From: Rivularia sp. MS3
GTDB taxonomy: Bacteria > Cyanobacteriota > Cyanobacteriia > Cyanobacteriales > Nostocaceae
DNA: 64,000 bases
Direction of reading: 5' to 3'
NCBI GenBank assembly: GCA_019192545.1
Contig: JAHCMI010000012.1
Location: forward strand, 62,001 to 126,000
The notes under the pieces were generated by a model. That model was not told the DNA's origin. It did no database searches and worked only from the letters and a program-made list of their open reading frames with translations. The position numbers were made by a program, and so were the translations under genes. Positions 53,465 to 62,287 of the stretch are shown piece by piece. The first letter of the stretch is position 1, and each line of letters starts with the position of its first letter.

Positions 53465-55918
53465 ATGCTCACAGACACGATTCTCCGTAATCGCTACAAA
53501 ATTCTTCAAGAACTGGGACGCGGTGGATTTAGTGTCACCTATCTTGCGGTAGATATGGATTTACCAGGAAATCCCAAATGTGTAGTTAAACAACTCAAAA
53601 CTCGGCACTCCAATAACACAATTTTGCAGATTGCCAAAAAGTTGTTCGACAGAGAAGCACAGGTACTCTATCGTTTGGGTAAGGGACACAAACAAATTCC
53701 CGAAATGTTCGCGCATTTTGAGGAAAACGATGAATTTTATTTAGTTCAAGAATTTGTCGATGGACACGATCTGACTAAAGAAATTAAACCACGGACGCGA
53801 TTGAGTGAGGAAAAGGTAACCAAGCTTTTACAAGAAATATTAGAAGTACTAAGTTTTGTTCATGAAAATGAAGTGATTCACCGCGATATCAAATTGCGGA
53901 ATATTATGCGCCGTCGTGAAGATGGTAAAATCGTTTTAATTGATTTTGGTGCGGTCAAAGAAATCAAAGGCTTGGCAAAAAACGAACAAGGTGATGTAAA
54001 TTCTACTTTGATTATCGGTACACCGGGCTACATGCCAGACGAGCAAGCTAATGGTAAGCCAAGATTATGTAGCGATGTTTATGCAGTCGGAATGCTGGGT
54101 ATTCAAGCTTTGACTGGTATACCTCCCCGCGAGTTACCATTTAATCCTAATAATGGTGAATTAATTTGGCGCGATTCGGCAAAAATAAGCGATAGATTGG
54201 CTGAAGTTTTGACAGGCATGGTAAGGCACCACTTTAGCCAGCGCTATAAAACAGCAGCAGAAGCTTTAAGAGCGCTCAAATCGCCTGAAATGTTGCTACC
54301 CAATACTTCTTTGGCTTACGAAGCACCAGTAACTTTACCGTCTACTGTTCGTCAATCTCGCCCTAAAACACTGCAATCTTTAGGATTGGTTGGTTTAATC
54401 GGAGTTGCATTTGGATTAGGAGCTTTTGGTTGGAACTTGTTTCGCTATAATTCAGTTAGCAACAAACCAGTTCAGACTACAGAAATTTCACCGACTGTAA
54501 ATAAGTTAAATCCTTCAACAAAACCCGAAAGTTTGAAGCCAACCCCATTAAAATTTTCACCTTCTACAGCTAACAGAGACAGCTATAATAACAAACCTAT
54601 TTTTATACCTTTTATACCGTTTTTTAACGAAAATCGACTTCATAGCGATCGCGAAGTTTCTCCATCAAAAACGAAGACGAATAAGGTAAAATCTGTGTTG
54701 GATTACCAGCAGAAAAAAAATCAGAAAAATATTCAGAAAAATATTCAGAAAAATATTCACAAACAAAATAAACCGGTTCCCAAAACTTCTATAACTCGCG
54801 AACAAAAAGTTGAAAAGAAAGAGCCGCCATCAAGCTTTTTAAATCAGCAGCCTCGAAATAAATCGGAATCTTTACCTCCTATTAACATACCTGCGTCCGA
54901 AGATAAAAAAATTGATAATTCTTCCAAACCTTCAATACCACAAACAGTTATAGAAGAATCTAAAACATCTTTACCAACAGAATCTAATTCAGTTGATGAA
55001 GTAAAAGATAAAAATAACAATAATAACGCAGGTAATTCAGAAACGGAAACAACTTTACCCAATAAATCCGATTCTGTTGACGAAGTTAAAAATAAACCTG
55101 AAACATCAAAACAGCCACCAAAAGAGCAGAAAAAGCCTTTAGAAGAAAAACCTAAACAAACTCCTCCTTCACCCGGTACACCTGCGATTGAAAGCGAATC
55201 GTCGCCTCAACTGACTCCATCACCTGCGCCAAATCCCTCACCAACGAAGGGTAAGGATAGCGTCGTAGTTCCAACAAGCGTACCAGAAGAATCTTTAATT
55301 CTAGAAAACAACAAATTCATTTATACAGAAGAATCAAAACCTATTTTACCAATTTCAACCCCTGAAGCTGAGGCTAAACCAACCGTTACACCACAAGCAA
55401 CCCCAACACCCGAAGCTAAAACTCAATCGGTTGCCACACCAGAGCCAACTTCAACACCCGAAGCTAAAACTCAATCGGTTGCCACACCAGAGCCAACTTC
55501 AACACCCGAAGCGAAAACTCAATCGGTTGCCATACCAGAGCCAACTTCAACACCCGAAGCTGAAACTCAGCCAGTTGTGACACCGCAGAAAACTTCAAAA
55601 ACTGAAGAAAATCAACCATCTGCAACACCACAGCCAACCGCAGCACCCGAGGAAATTCAACCGACTCCACAAACCTCTACCGATCCCACAGGTGAAGCTA
55701 AGTTTTTAGTTATCCCCGAAGTTTATCCTTCACCCACACCCAAAACCAAAACAAAAGTAACTCCGCAAATTTCTACTTCTCCATTAGAAAATGAGACGCA
55801 AGCTATTCCTCAAGCTTCTGCTTCTCCTTCACCTCAAAATCAACCAAAGGTAAAGCCAACACCAACTCCGTCACCTACAGAGCAACCAGGCTTATCCCTC
55901 AAACGTTTTGCTATTTAA
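53465..55918 (+). CDS. Membrane Ser/Thr protein kinase with long Pro/Thr-rich extracellular tail
   Basis: 817 residues. Kinase domain 1-280: glycine loop LGRGGFSVTYLAVD, Lys42 in CVVKQL, catalytic HRDIKLRN (His140-Asp142), metal-binding Asp161 in IDFGAVKEI and GTPGYMPDEQ in the activation segment. All catalytic residues are present. A transmembrane helix spans about 306-327. The rest, about 490 residues, is outside the cytoplasm and low-complexity: a K/N/Q-rich part with 12-bp repeats (54722-54757) and a Pro/Thr/Glu part with 48-bp repeats (55406-55597). It may contact the cell wall. Target proteins unknown. Confidence 0.92.
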   Translation: MLTDTILRNRYKILQELGRGGFSVTYLAVDMDLPGNPKCVVKQLKTRHSNNTILQIAKKLFDREAQVLYRLGKGHKQIPEMFAHFEENDEFYLVQEFVDGHDLTKEIKPRTRLSEEKVTKLLQEILEVLSFVHENEVIHRDIKLRNIMRRREDGKIVLIDFGAVKEIKGLAKNEQGDVNSTLIIGTPGYMPDEQANGKPRLCSDVYAVGMLGIQALTGIPPRELPFNPNNGELIWRDSAKISDRLAEVLTGMVRHHFSQRYKTAAEALRALKSPEMLLPNTSLAYEAPVTLPSTVRQSRPKTLQSLGLVGLIGVAFGLGAFGWNLFRYNSVSNKPVQTTEISPTVNKLNPSTKPESLKPTPLKFSPSTANRDSYNNKPIFIPFIPFFNENRLHSDREVSPSKTKTNKVKSVLDYQQKKNQKNIQKNIQKNIHKQNKPVPKTSITREQKVEKKEPPSSFLNQQPRNKSESLPPINIPASEDKKIDNSSKPSIPQTVIEESKTSLPTESNSVDEVKDKNNNNNAGNSETETTLPNKSDSVDEVKNKPETSKQPPKEQKKPLEEKPKQTPPSPGTPAIESESSPQLTPSPAPNPSPTKGKDSVVVPTSVPEESLILENNKFIYTEESKPILPISTPEAEAKPTVTPQATPTPEAKTQSVATPEPTSTPEAKTQSVATPEPTSTPEAKTQSVAIPEPTSTPEAETQPVVTPQKTSKTEENQPSATPQPTAAPEEIQPTPQTSTDPTGEAKFLVIPEVYPSPTPKTKTKVTPQISTSPLENETQAIPQASASPSPQNQPKVKPTPTPSPTEQPGLSLKRFAI
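55406..55597 (+). repeat. 48-bp coding tandem repeat in the kinase tail
   Basis: Three nearly identical 48-bp units at 55406, 55454 and 55502 and a diverged fourth at 55550, each encoding TPEAKTQSVATPEPTS or a variant. Recent, in-frame expansion. Confidence 0.92.
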
Positions 55919-56162
55919 ATTAAATCAAAGGTTTGAATGCTTCAACTTGATTGAAACCATTCAAATCGATGATTATTAAGCCTATAAATGCGCGCACCTT
56001 TTCCACCGTATAAAGATTACCATAATAATGGTTATTTTTTTCGCAAATAAAATAATAAAGAACCGATAAAACAATGTTAAGTTTCCGGGCGGGGCTTTGC
56101 GTGAGATTGGTATCATTCTTAGACTAGGAAATATACAAATCCTGTTCTATAAAAAGCTTGCC

Positions 56163-57824
56163 ATGAAACGTCAATGGAAGTCATTGATACTTGCCTTCAA
56201 CTGGGTATTGCTCTCGTTGGGCACTTCTATATTTGTTATCCTGACTCAATCACCTCAAATTACTTTAGCAAAAGAACCTGCGGTAATTATCGAAACTTCT
56301 AAAGAAGAAACCTTAACAGACACCGATAAGAAAAAGCCAGAAACTTCCACAGAAGAAACCGATAATAAAAAACCAGAATCAGAAAAAGCTGAGGAAGAAA
56401 AGCCAACTCCCGAAGAAATCGCTCGCCAGAAAAAACTCATAGAAGCAGATAAGCTTTATCAAGCCGGAAACATAGCCGAAGCAGAAAAAATATATCGTCA
56501 AGCCAAAGATTCTTTTACAACCACAGCCAATATTCAGCCACGTAAAAAAGCCATAGTTAACCCCGAAGAATTATCTCCTGCCGGTAAAGTTTATTGGAGA
56601 GAAGCACAAGCGGGAATCGCCAGTAATTTACGAACTAAAACTTTAGTACCCCTTAAGCTTTTAGTAGAAAAATACCCCGAATTTATACCGGGAAATATAA
56701 AGTACGCTCAATCTCTGAAAAAATACGGTCAAGAGGAACTCGCTTTACAAGTATTAGAAAGAGCAACATCGCTTTATCCCAATCAAGCAGAATTAGTCAA
56801 AGTAAGAGTTGATGCGCTTTCCGACGAGAAAAAATGGATGCAGGCTTCTCTGGCGGCGCGTCAATTTGCCATGCTCAACCCCGATAATCCTCAAGCTCCA
56901 GAATTTGTTCAACTTGCAGACGAAAAGTTAAAAAAATACACCTCTTATATCCGTAGAGAAACTAGAGGAAACGCCATAGCTAACATTATTACAGGTGTTG
57001 TGGGTTATGCAGCTACGGGTAGTTTGCTCGGTCCATTTTCCGCCCTCGACTCTACCATGATGCTGCTAAAAGGTGAAAAAGGTGTAGGTCGTTCTGTAGC
57101 TAAGCAAGCTAAAAAGCGGATGGAATTGATTGAAGACAAAGAAGTAAACGCCTATATTAACGAAATGGGGCAAAAGCTGGCTAAAATTGCCGGTAGAGAT
57201 GAATTTGAATACGAATTCTTCGTTATACCCGATAAAAATCTCAATGCCTTCGCCCTACCCGGCGGCAAAATTTTCATTCATACAGGCGCGATCGCTAAAA
57301 CAAATTCGGAAGCAGAAATAGCTGGATTAATCGGACACGAACTAGCTCACGTAGTACTTTCCCACGGATTTCAATTAGTAACTCAAGCCAACTTAATATC
57401 CAACGTCACGCAGTATATTCCTCTAGGTGGCACAGTCGGCAGAATACTTACCTTTGATTACAGTCGCGACATGGAGCGTCAAGCAGATAGATTGGGCACG
57501 AGGCTCCTAACAGCAGGTGGTTACGCTGCCGACGGCTTGCGTAACTTAACTTTAACCATGAAAAAACAGCAGAAAAATGCTCCTCCTGTATGGTTATCTA
57601 CCCACCCCGGAGGCGGTGAAAGAGTACGTTACTTAGAAGAATTAATTGCCACTAACGGTTACAACCGATACGCTTACGAAGGAGTAGCCAGACATCAACA
57701 AATTAAAGACAAAGTCAAACAAATAATGAAAGAAAGAGAAGAGAAAGATAAAAAAGACGACGATAAAGAAGATGAAGATAAAAAAGATCAACTAGAGAAA
57801 AAAGCACAGGAAGAAAGTAAATAG
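56163..57824 (+). CDS. M48 family metalloprotease with TPR region
   Basis: 553 residues from the ATG at 56163; the frame extends to a TTG at 56097. A signal anchor lies at the N-terminus (LILAFNWVLLSLGTSIFVIL). Glu/Lys-rich linker, then TPR-like helices (about 120-250: YQAGNIAEAEKIYRQAK, ALQVLERATSLYPNQAEL), then an M48 peptidase domain with zinc motif HELAH in GLIGHELAHVVLSHG, the third ligand region DYSRDMERQADRLG and LSTHPGGGERV near the end. It resembles BepA-type proteases that maintain outer-membrane assembly. The last 45 residues are almost all K, D and E. Confidence 0.9.
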   Translation: MKRQWKSLILAFNWVLLSLGTSIFVILTQSPQITLAKEPAVIIETSKEETLTDTDKKKPETSTEETDNKKPESEKAEEEKPTPEEIARQKKLIEADKLYQAGNIAEAEKIYRQAKDSFTTTANIQPRKKAIVNPEELSPAGKVYWREAQAGIASNLRTKTLVPLKLLVEKYPEFIPGNIKYAQSLKKYGQEELALQVLERATSLYPNQAELVKVRVDALSDEKKWMQASLAARQFAMLNPDNPQAPEFVQLADEKLKKYTSYIRRETRGNAIANIITGVVGYAATGSLLGPFSALDSTMMLLKGEKGVGRSVAKQAKKRMELIEDKEVNAYINEMGQKLAKIAGRDEFEYEFFVIPDKNLNAFALPGGKIFIHTGAIAKTNSEAEIAGLIGHELAHVVLSHGFQLVTQANLISNVTQYIPLGGTVGRILTFDYSRDMERQADRLGTRLLTAGGYAADGLRNLTLTMKKQQKNAPPVWLSTHPGGGERVRYLEELIATNGYNRYAYEGVARHQQIKDKVKQIMKEREEKDKKDDDKEDEDKKDQLEKKAQEESK

Positions 57825-58093
57825 GTCGATCAATTTTGGATTTTAGATTTTAGATTGTGGATTGGGATTTGAAAATAGTTAGAGAACAAGAAGATGCTTC
57901 TAATACAAATATTTTCAAATCTCTCCTTGTCTCCCCATCTCCTTGTCTCCCTATCTTCCCCCTATTCCCTATTCCAAAATAATATGCCAGTTACACAACT
58001 GCCCACACAATCAATCAACTCGCGAATCATTTACAAAAAATCTTCGTCACTACAACACATATACTCCCAATAAATTTTACAGGAGGATGATTA

Positions 58094-58894
58094 ATGTCAT
58101 CTAGACCTTTGAAGCTTTTATGTCTCGGCGGTTTAGCAGTATCCGTATTATTCGGTAACGCACCGGCAATGGCACAATACGACTCCTCAGACGATGCCGT
58201 TGTAGTACCTACAACCGGAAGCGGTAGAACTACCACAACCAGAACCCGTACATCCACACCAGCGGGAACATCAACCACAACCTCCACAAGCAGTTCTTCA
58301 CAAAGAGTTGACACCGCAACTCGGTTTAGCTGTCAAATGGATACCAACGGCTACACCGTTATGTACTCTCCTCAAAGTCAACCAAATCAATTATTTGCAT
58401 GGGCAACTCCCCAAGCATTAGGTGGCGGTTGGGATTCCCAAAGACGTTGTAATACAATTGCTCAACGCTTAGAAAGCTATCGTCCAGACGGTTTGCTAGA
58501 ACTTCGCACCTCGACTTTAAATGGATACGACGTATTATGCGTCACCAGCGAAGCCGATCCTTCTTGTCGTTTAGTACTTACAGTTCCTCCCGGTAGAGAT
58601 GCTTTCCAAGTACGTAACGACGTATTCCAAAACTTAGTTTCAGCAGACAGCGGACAAGCAACCATCGGCGTTAACACTTACAGAGGAGCCGGATTAGAAG
58701 ACACCATTAATCTAGGTAGAACATTACTTGGTGGCAAGCGTGCGGCAGTATCTAGAGATGCCATTCAGCTAAAACCTTTCTTAGATAAACAAGATGGTGG
58801 AAACGGCAAACTAATGCGAAACGTCAAGAAAACCACTCCTCAATCTCGTCCATCTCAATCCGGTAATAGATTGAATCCCGATCTTTTCCGTTAA
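58094..58894 (+). CDS. COP23-family exported protein
   Basis: 266 residues. A clear AGGAGG ribosome binding site and a signal peptide of about 28 residues (ending AMAQ) are seen. A Thr/Ser-rich linker (about 45-75) precedes a COP23 domain: RFSCQMDTNGYTVMYSPQ, LFAWATP, GWDSQRRCNTIAQRL, LCVTSEADPSCRLVLTVP. COP23 proteins were first seen as circadian-oscillating membrane-associated proteins in unicellular cyanobacteria; their role is unknown. Four Cys in the domain could form two disulfides. A terminator follows at 58943-58966. Confidence 0.9.
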   Translation: MSSRPLKLLCLGGLAVSVLFGNAPAMAQYDSSDDAVVVPTTGSGRTTTTRTRTSTPAGTSTTTSTSSSSQRVDTATRFSCQMDTNGYTVMYSPQSQPNQLFAWATPQALGGGWDSQRRCNTIAQRLESYRPDGLLELRTSTLNGYDVLCVTSEADPSCRLVLTVPPGRDAFQVRNDVFQNLVSADSGQATIGVNTYRGAGLEDTINLGRTLLGGKRAAVSRDAIQLKPFLDKQDGGNGKLMRNVKKTTPQSRPSQSGNRLNPDLFR

Positions 58895-58942
58895 TTAGAT
58901 TTTGGATTAAAAGAAAGTGTAAAATTCAAATTTATTTACTAC

Positions 58943-58966
58943 AGCGGGCAACAATGCCCGCTTTAT
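58943..58966 (+). terminator. Intrinsic terminator of the COP23 gene
   Basis: AGCGGGCA / TGCCCGCT with a 4-nt loop, then TTATTC, 48 bp after the stop. Confidence 0.85.
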
Positions 58967-59162
58967 TCATGAATAAGTTACGAGAAAAATATTCGTAAAG
59001 TTTATTGTTATCCATACCGAAGCACTGATAAAACTGGAAACAAAGAAATATTGAATCATAACTAATAGATTTCTAGTAAAATCATCTTTGGAATTGCAAT
59101 AAGCATGGGAAAATCCCAATGCCCAATTCCCCATGCCCTATTCCTAATTACCAAGTATAAAA

Positions 59163-59663
59163 ATGTTTGGCAGACCTCAACCAATACAACCAGAACCCGG
59201 ACAAGAATCAGTATGGGATTACCCTCGTCCCGCTGTATTACAAGATACCGATAAACATATTCAAATTGTTTTCAACGGCGAAACCATCGCAGACACCAAA
59301 CGAGCCAAGCGCGTTATCGAAACCAGTCATCCTCCCAGCTACTATATTCCTCCCGAAGATGTAAAAATGGAATATTTAATTCAAACACCCCATTCGAGTT
59401 TTTGTGAATGGAAAGGGATTGCGAATTATTACACTATTAAAGTTGGCGATAAAGAAGCACAGAATGCAGCTTGGTTTTACACAAATCCCACAGAAAAATT
59501 TGTACCTCTCAAAGATTATGTAACTTTTTACGCTCACCCAATGGATGCTTGTTATGTAGACGGTGAGAAAGCCGAACCACAACCGGGAAATTTTTACGGT
59601 GGTTGGATAACTAAAGATGTAGTCGGGCCATTTAAAGGAATTCCCGGTAGTTGGGGGTGGTAA
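59163..59663 (+). CDS. DUF427-family protein
   Basis: 166 residues, the usual size. DUF427 marks are the N-terminal VWDYPRPAVLQDTDKHIQIVFNGETIADTKRA in part, SHPPSYYIPPEDVKMEYL, FCEWKGIANYYTI, AAWFYTNP and FYAHPMDACYVDG. Structures of the family show a beta barrel with a buried pocket, but no activity is established. Cytosolic. The start has no strong ribosome binding site. Not linked to its neighbours by an obvious operon. Confidence 0.9.
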   Translation: MFGRPQPIQPEPGQESVWDYPRPAVLQDTDKHIQIVFNGETIADTKRAKRVIETSHPPSYYIPPEDVKMEYLIQTPHSSFCEWKGIANYYTIKVGDKEAQNAAWFYTNPTEKFVPLKDYVTFYAHPMDACYVDGEKAEPQPGNFYGGWITKDVVGPFKGIPGSWGW

Positions 59664-59667
59664 GAAA

Positions 59668-59760
59668 AGTTAGGAGTTAGGAGTTAGGAGTTAAGAGTTA
59701 GGAGTGAATTATAAATACTGATAACTGTTCACTGTTCACTGCTCACTGTTCACTGTTCAC
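59668..59760. repeat. GTTAGGA and ACTGTTC heptamer repeats
   Basis: A run of GTTAGGA units (59669-59703) and then CACTGTT/CACTGCT units up to the 3' end of the HNH gene. Confidence 0.85.
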
Positions 59761-60026
59761 TTCCTCTTCCCCCTCACCTGAACTTTCCTATCAGTCTTCT
59801 GCTTCTTCACCCATTTCAAAAACTTCTGCATCTGCGGCTCATCTTTAAGCAAATCGGCAGTATTTAACTCCTTTGCCAAACGGTTATTATCGTAAAGCGT
59901 ATGAACTTGTTTGTGGCAAGCAGAGCAAATATTAATTCTGGGGCCATGTTTACCATTTTTATGTTTGGGAATCAGATGATGAATCGTCAACTTTTCTAAA
60001 TCCCGCTCGCATAATTCACAAATCAT
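59757..60026 (-). CDS. Small HNH endonuclease-like protein
   Basis: 89 residues from the ATG at 60026 (the frame extends to a TTG at 60047). The HNH core is CELCERD, TIHHLIPKHKNGKHG and INICSACHKQVHTLYDN, with the two CxxC pairs for the structural zinc and the paired His of the nuclease site. A Lys-rich tail follows. Such stand-alone HNH proteins nick or cut DNA; whether this one serves repair, defence or is a remnant is unknown. Heptamer repeats flank it on both sides. Confidence 0.8.
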   Translation of the reverse strand: MICELCERDLEKLTIHHLIPKHKNGKHGPRINICSACHKQVHTLYDNNRLAKELNTADLLKDEPQMQKFLKWVKKQKTDRKVQVRGKRK

Positions 60027-60134
60027 AATATTAAGGTTAAATGTCAAGGGTCAAAGGTTAAATAAAATTCTAATTAATAACTCATAATTTCTAACTCCTA
60101 ACTCCTAACTTCATCTTCTCCTATGCCCAAAAAT

Positions 60135-61130
60135 TCATTTTTCAAATATTAAATAAGTCCCCCCCAAGCCTTCTAAAATAGTTCGCGTATTGGCTGTCAT
60201 CATCTTTTGATAAGTATCTGCTCCGCTTCCAGGTACGCCTAAGCTTTCTGTAAAAAGCTGCCTCTGGGATATATTTACCCGTGCTTCTTTAGCTACGGAT
60301 TTGATTAATTCAGGGCTGATTGTAGGCTGTGCAAATATTGTAGGTACTTGGGTTTTTCCTAAAGATTTAGCTAGTAATTTAACTTTAGTATCTGATGTTT
60401 GCTCTCTAGGACTAATAAATCTTAGGGTTCCCGCTAATTTCAAACCATAAGCACGAACATAGTAAGCCATCTCATCATGAGTTGTGACTAAAGTGCGTTT
60501 CTTCGGAGGAATACTTTCAATTCTAGTTTTTATCCAACTGTCTAATTCTGAAAGTTGCTTCTTTATTTTTTTAGTATTACTTTGATATAGATTAGCATTT
60601 TCTGGTATTTCTCTGGCTAAATTAATACTAATTACATCTACCATTTTGGCAGCATTTTTAGCATTATGCCATACATAAGGGTCGGCGACTTTTTTACCAT
60701 TTCTAGTTATCATTAATGGTGTAGGTACGGCTATTTTAGCCACGGGAAGCTTTGGTGCTTTATTTTTACTTGAAATAATAAATTTTTCTAATCTCGGTTC
60801 TAAGTTATAGCCGTTAAAAATAATTAATTTAGCTTGATTTATTGCCTGTTGGTCTGCTGGTGTTGGCTGATAGACTTTAGGATTTATTGATGGAGAAGTT
60901 AAACAGTTAAGATTAATTGTTTTTCCTGCAATTTGTTTTGTTAAGTCGCATAAAACACTTGTTGTTGCAACTACTAAGGGTAAATTTTTCTTAATGGTAG
61001 TAGTAGTTACAGTTGTTGTATAAGAGGAAGTTCTGTTGGAATTATTAGAATTATTACAGCCATAAATTGATACAGTAATTAAGACAAATATAATACGCAA
61101 AGCTTTGTGTAAAGGTAGTTTTTCTAACAT
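60135..61130 (-). CDS. ZnuA/MntC-like metal-binding lipoprotein with altered ligand residues
   Basis: 331 residues from the ATG at 61130, which gives a lipoprotein signal ending SIYGC (Cys25); the frame extends to 61166. The cluster A-I binding protein fold is clear (VVATTSVLCDLTKQIAG, IIFNGYNLEPRLEKFI, TTHDEMAYYVRAYGLKLAG, GADTYQKMM). Of the four metal ligands expected for the family, the first His (normally PHxY) reads PKVY, the second (normally DPHVW) reads DPYVW, the third His in THDEMAYY is kept and the acid (normally FAE) reads FAQ. No permease or ATPase is adjacent. A Fur/Zur-like box lies upstream. Metal binding is therefore doubtful or altered. Confidence 0.88.
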   Translation of the reverse strand: MLEKLPLHKALRIIFVLITVSIYGCNNSNNSNRTSSYTTTVTTTTIKKNLPLVVATTSVLCDLTKQIAGKTINLNCLTSPSINPKVYQPTPADQQAINQAKLIIFNGYNLEPRLEKFIISSKNKAPKLPVAKIAVPTPLMITRNGKKVADPYVWHNAKNAAKMVDVISINLAREIPENANLYQSNTKKIKKQLSELDSWIKTRIESIPPKKRTLVTTHDEMAYYVRAYGLKLAGTLRFISPREQTSDTKVKLLAKSLGKTQVPTIFAQPTISPELIKSVAKEARVNISQRQLFTESLGVPGSGADTYQKMMTANTRTILEGLGGTYLIFEK

Positions 61131-61188
61131 ATGCCTATAATTAATATTTGTTTGAATTTGTCGCATAAAAGTTGTTTATTTCAATCAG

Positions 61189-61201
61189 AATGATTATCAT
61201 T
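61189..61201. promoter_or_regulatory. Fur/Zur-like box between divergent genes
   Basis: AATGATTATCATT, a 6-1-6 palindrome of the Fur family, 41-59 bp from the two divergent start codons. The position next to a ZnuA-like gene favours Zur. Identical 13-mer at 19743-19755. Confidence 0.65.
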
Positions 61202-61241
61202 GTCACTGAGACAAATATTTGATTAGCATCAAGATATTGTA

Positions 61242-62192
61242 ATGACTATAAATACAATTAATGCATCTTCAGATTGTGAACTTGTCATAGCTTTGATGGG
61301 TAAAGGCGGAACTGGTAAAACTTTTACTTCACTTGGTTTAATTCAGGCTTTGAGAAAGTTGGATAAAGCAATGATTGTAGCGGATGCCGATACTAACAGA
61401 TCGCTTTCGCGCTATCTTACTGCCCACTATTTGGCATATGGGGAGGAGGAGCTAAAGCAACTTCCCTTGATGACTCAAGCAGAAAAGGATTTTTACGAAT
61501 TCCAGCAACTTGATTCAGAAAAAACCTATCGAGAATTTTACGGTACTCCATTCAACCAAGTTAAGAAATTTTCAGTTGAAACACCGGACTTTTTTACCCA
61601 AAAGTACATCACAAATCTCGACGAAAAGCTTGCGTTGATGTCTGTGGGAACCAGCGCTATGCGTATAGAAGAACTTTATTCTACCCGTTGTTCCCATGCA
61701 ACGTTAAATCCGTTAAAAGCTTGGTTGGCTTTATCTACAAATGGAATTGTAGTTCTTGACTGCGGTGGTGGTGAAGATTCCGGTAGATTTGGTTTGCCTA
61801 TTGGCGCGAATGTAGTGGTGGTAGTGGTAGAAGCAACTCCCGACGCGATCGCGATTTCCGAAGATATTCGAGCTATTGATGAAGAATTGGGAATTCCCGT
61901 AGTTTACGTTTTGAATAAATGTCTCAATCAGTTTCCCGAGGTTGAAGCTTTTGAAGCGGAACATCAGGATACCATTGTGGGTAAAATTCCTTTTATGCCT
62001 ACAATTTATGGAAAAAATCCTTTGGAAGTGTTTGAGGAAATTGAACCTATATTTACTCCAATACTGGAGAAAATTCTCGCTCAGAAATTAAGTACTCCTC
62101 AGCAAAGATGGCAAAGAGTACTCAGATGGCAAGAAAGATTGCAGCAGCAACGAGAAACTAGCAAAAGTCAACCCTTTAGTTTCATTTCTTAA
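61242..62192 (+). CDS. CooC/MinD/ParA-like P-loop ATPase
   Basis: 316 residues. The deviant Walker A is LMGKGGTGKTFTS (two Lys, SIMIBI class), the second box VADADTNRSLSRYL, and VVLDCGGGEDSGRFG equals the Walker B region. The later VVVVEATPDAIAISEDIRAIDEEL and VYVLNKCLNQFPE resemble CooC/MinD proteins that load nickel or other cofactors or position complexes. No Cys pair typical of a metallochaperone is seen apart from Cys in LDCGG and NKCLN. It is divergent from the ZnuA-like gene and shares the Fur/Zur-like box, so a role in metal delivery is possible. The last ~30 residues are Gln/Arg-rich. Confidence 0.82.
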   Translation: MTINTINASSDCELVIALMGKGGTGKTFTSLGLIQALRKLDKAMIVADADTNRSLSRYLTAHYLAYGEEELKQLPLMTQAEKDFYEFQQLDSEKTYREFYGTPFNQVKKFSVETPDFFTQKYITNLDEKLALMSVGTSAMRIEELYSTRCSHATLNPLKAWLALSTNGIVVLDCGGGEDSGRFGLPIGANVVVVVVEATPDAIAISEDIRAIDEELGIPVVYVLNKCLNQFPEVEAFEAEHQDTIVGKIPFMPTIYGKNPLEVFEEIEPIFTPILEKILAQKLSTPQQRWQRVLRWQERLQQQRETSKSQPFSFIS

Positions 62193-62287
62193 TTATTTAA
62201 AAGGAGTAGTGAGTAAAAGGGATGAGAAAAATTTTTCTAATTTATTATCTCTCACCTTTGACCTTTAACCTTTAACCCAATACCCAT

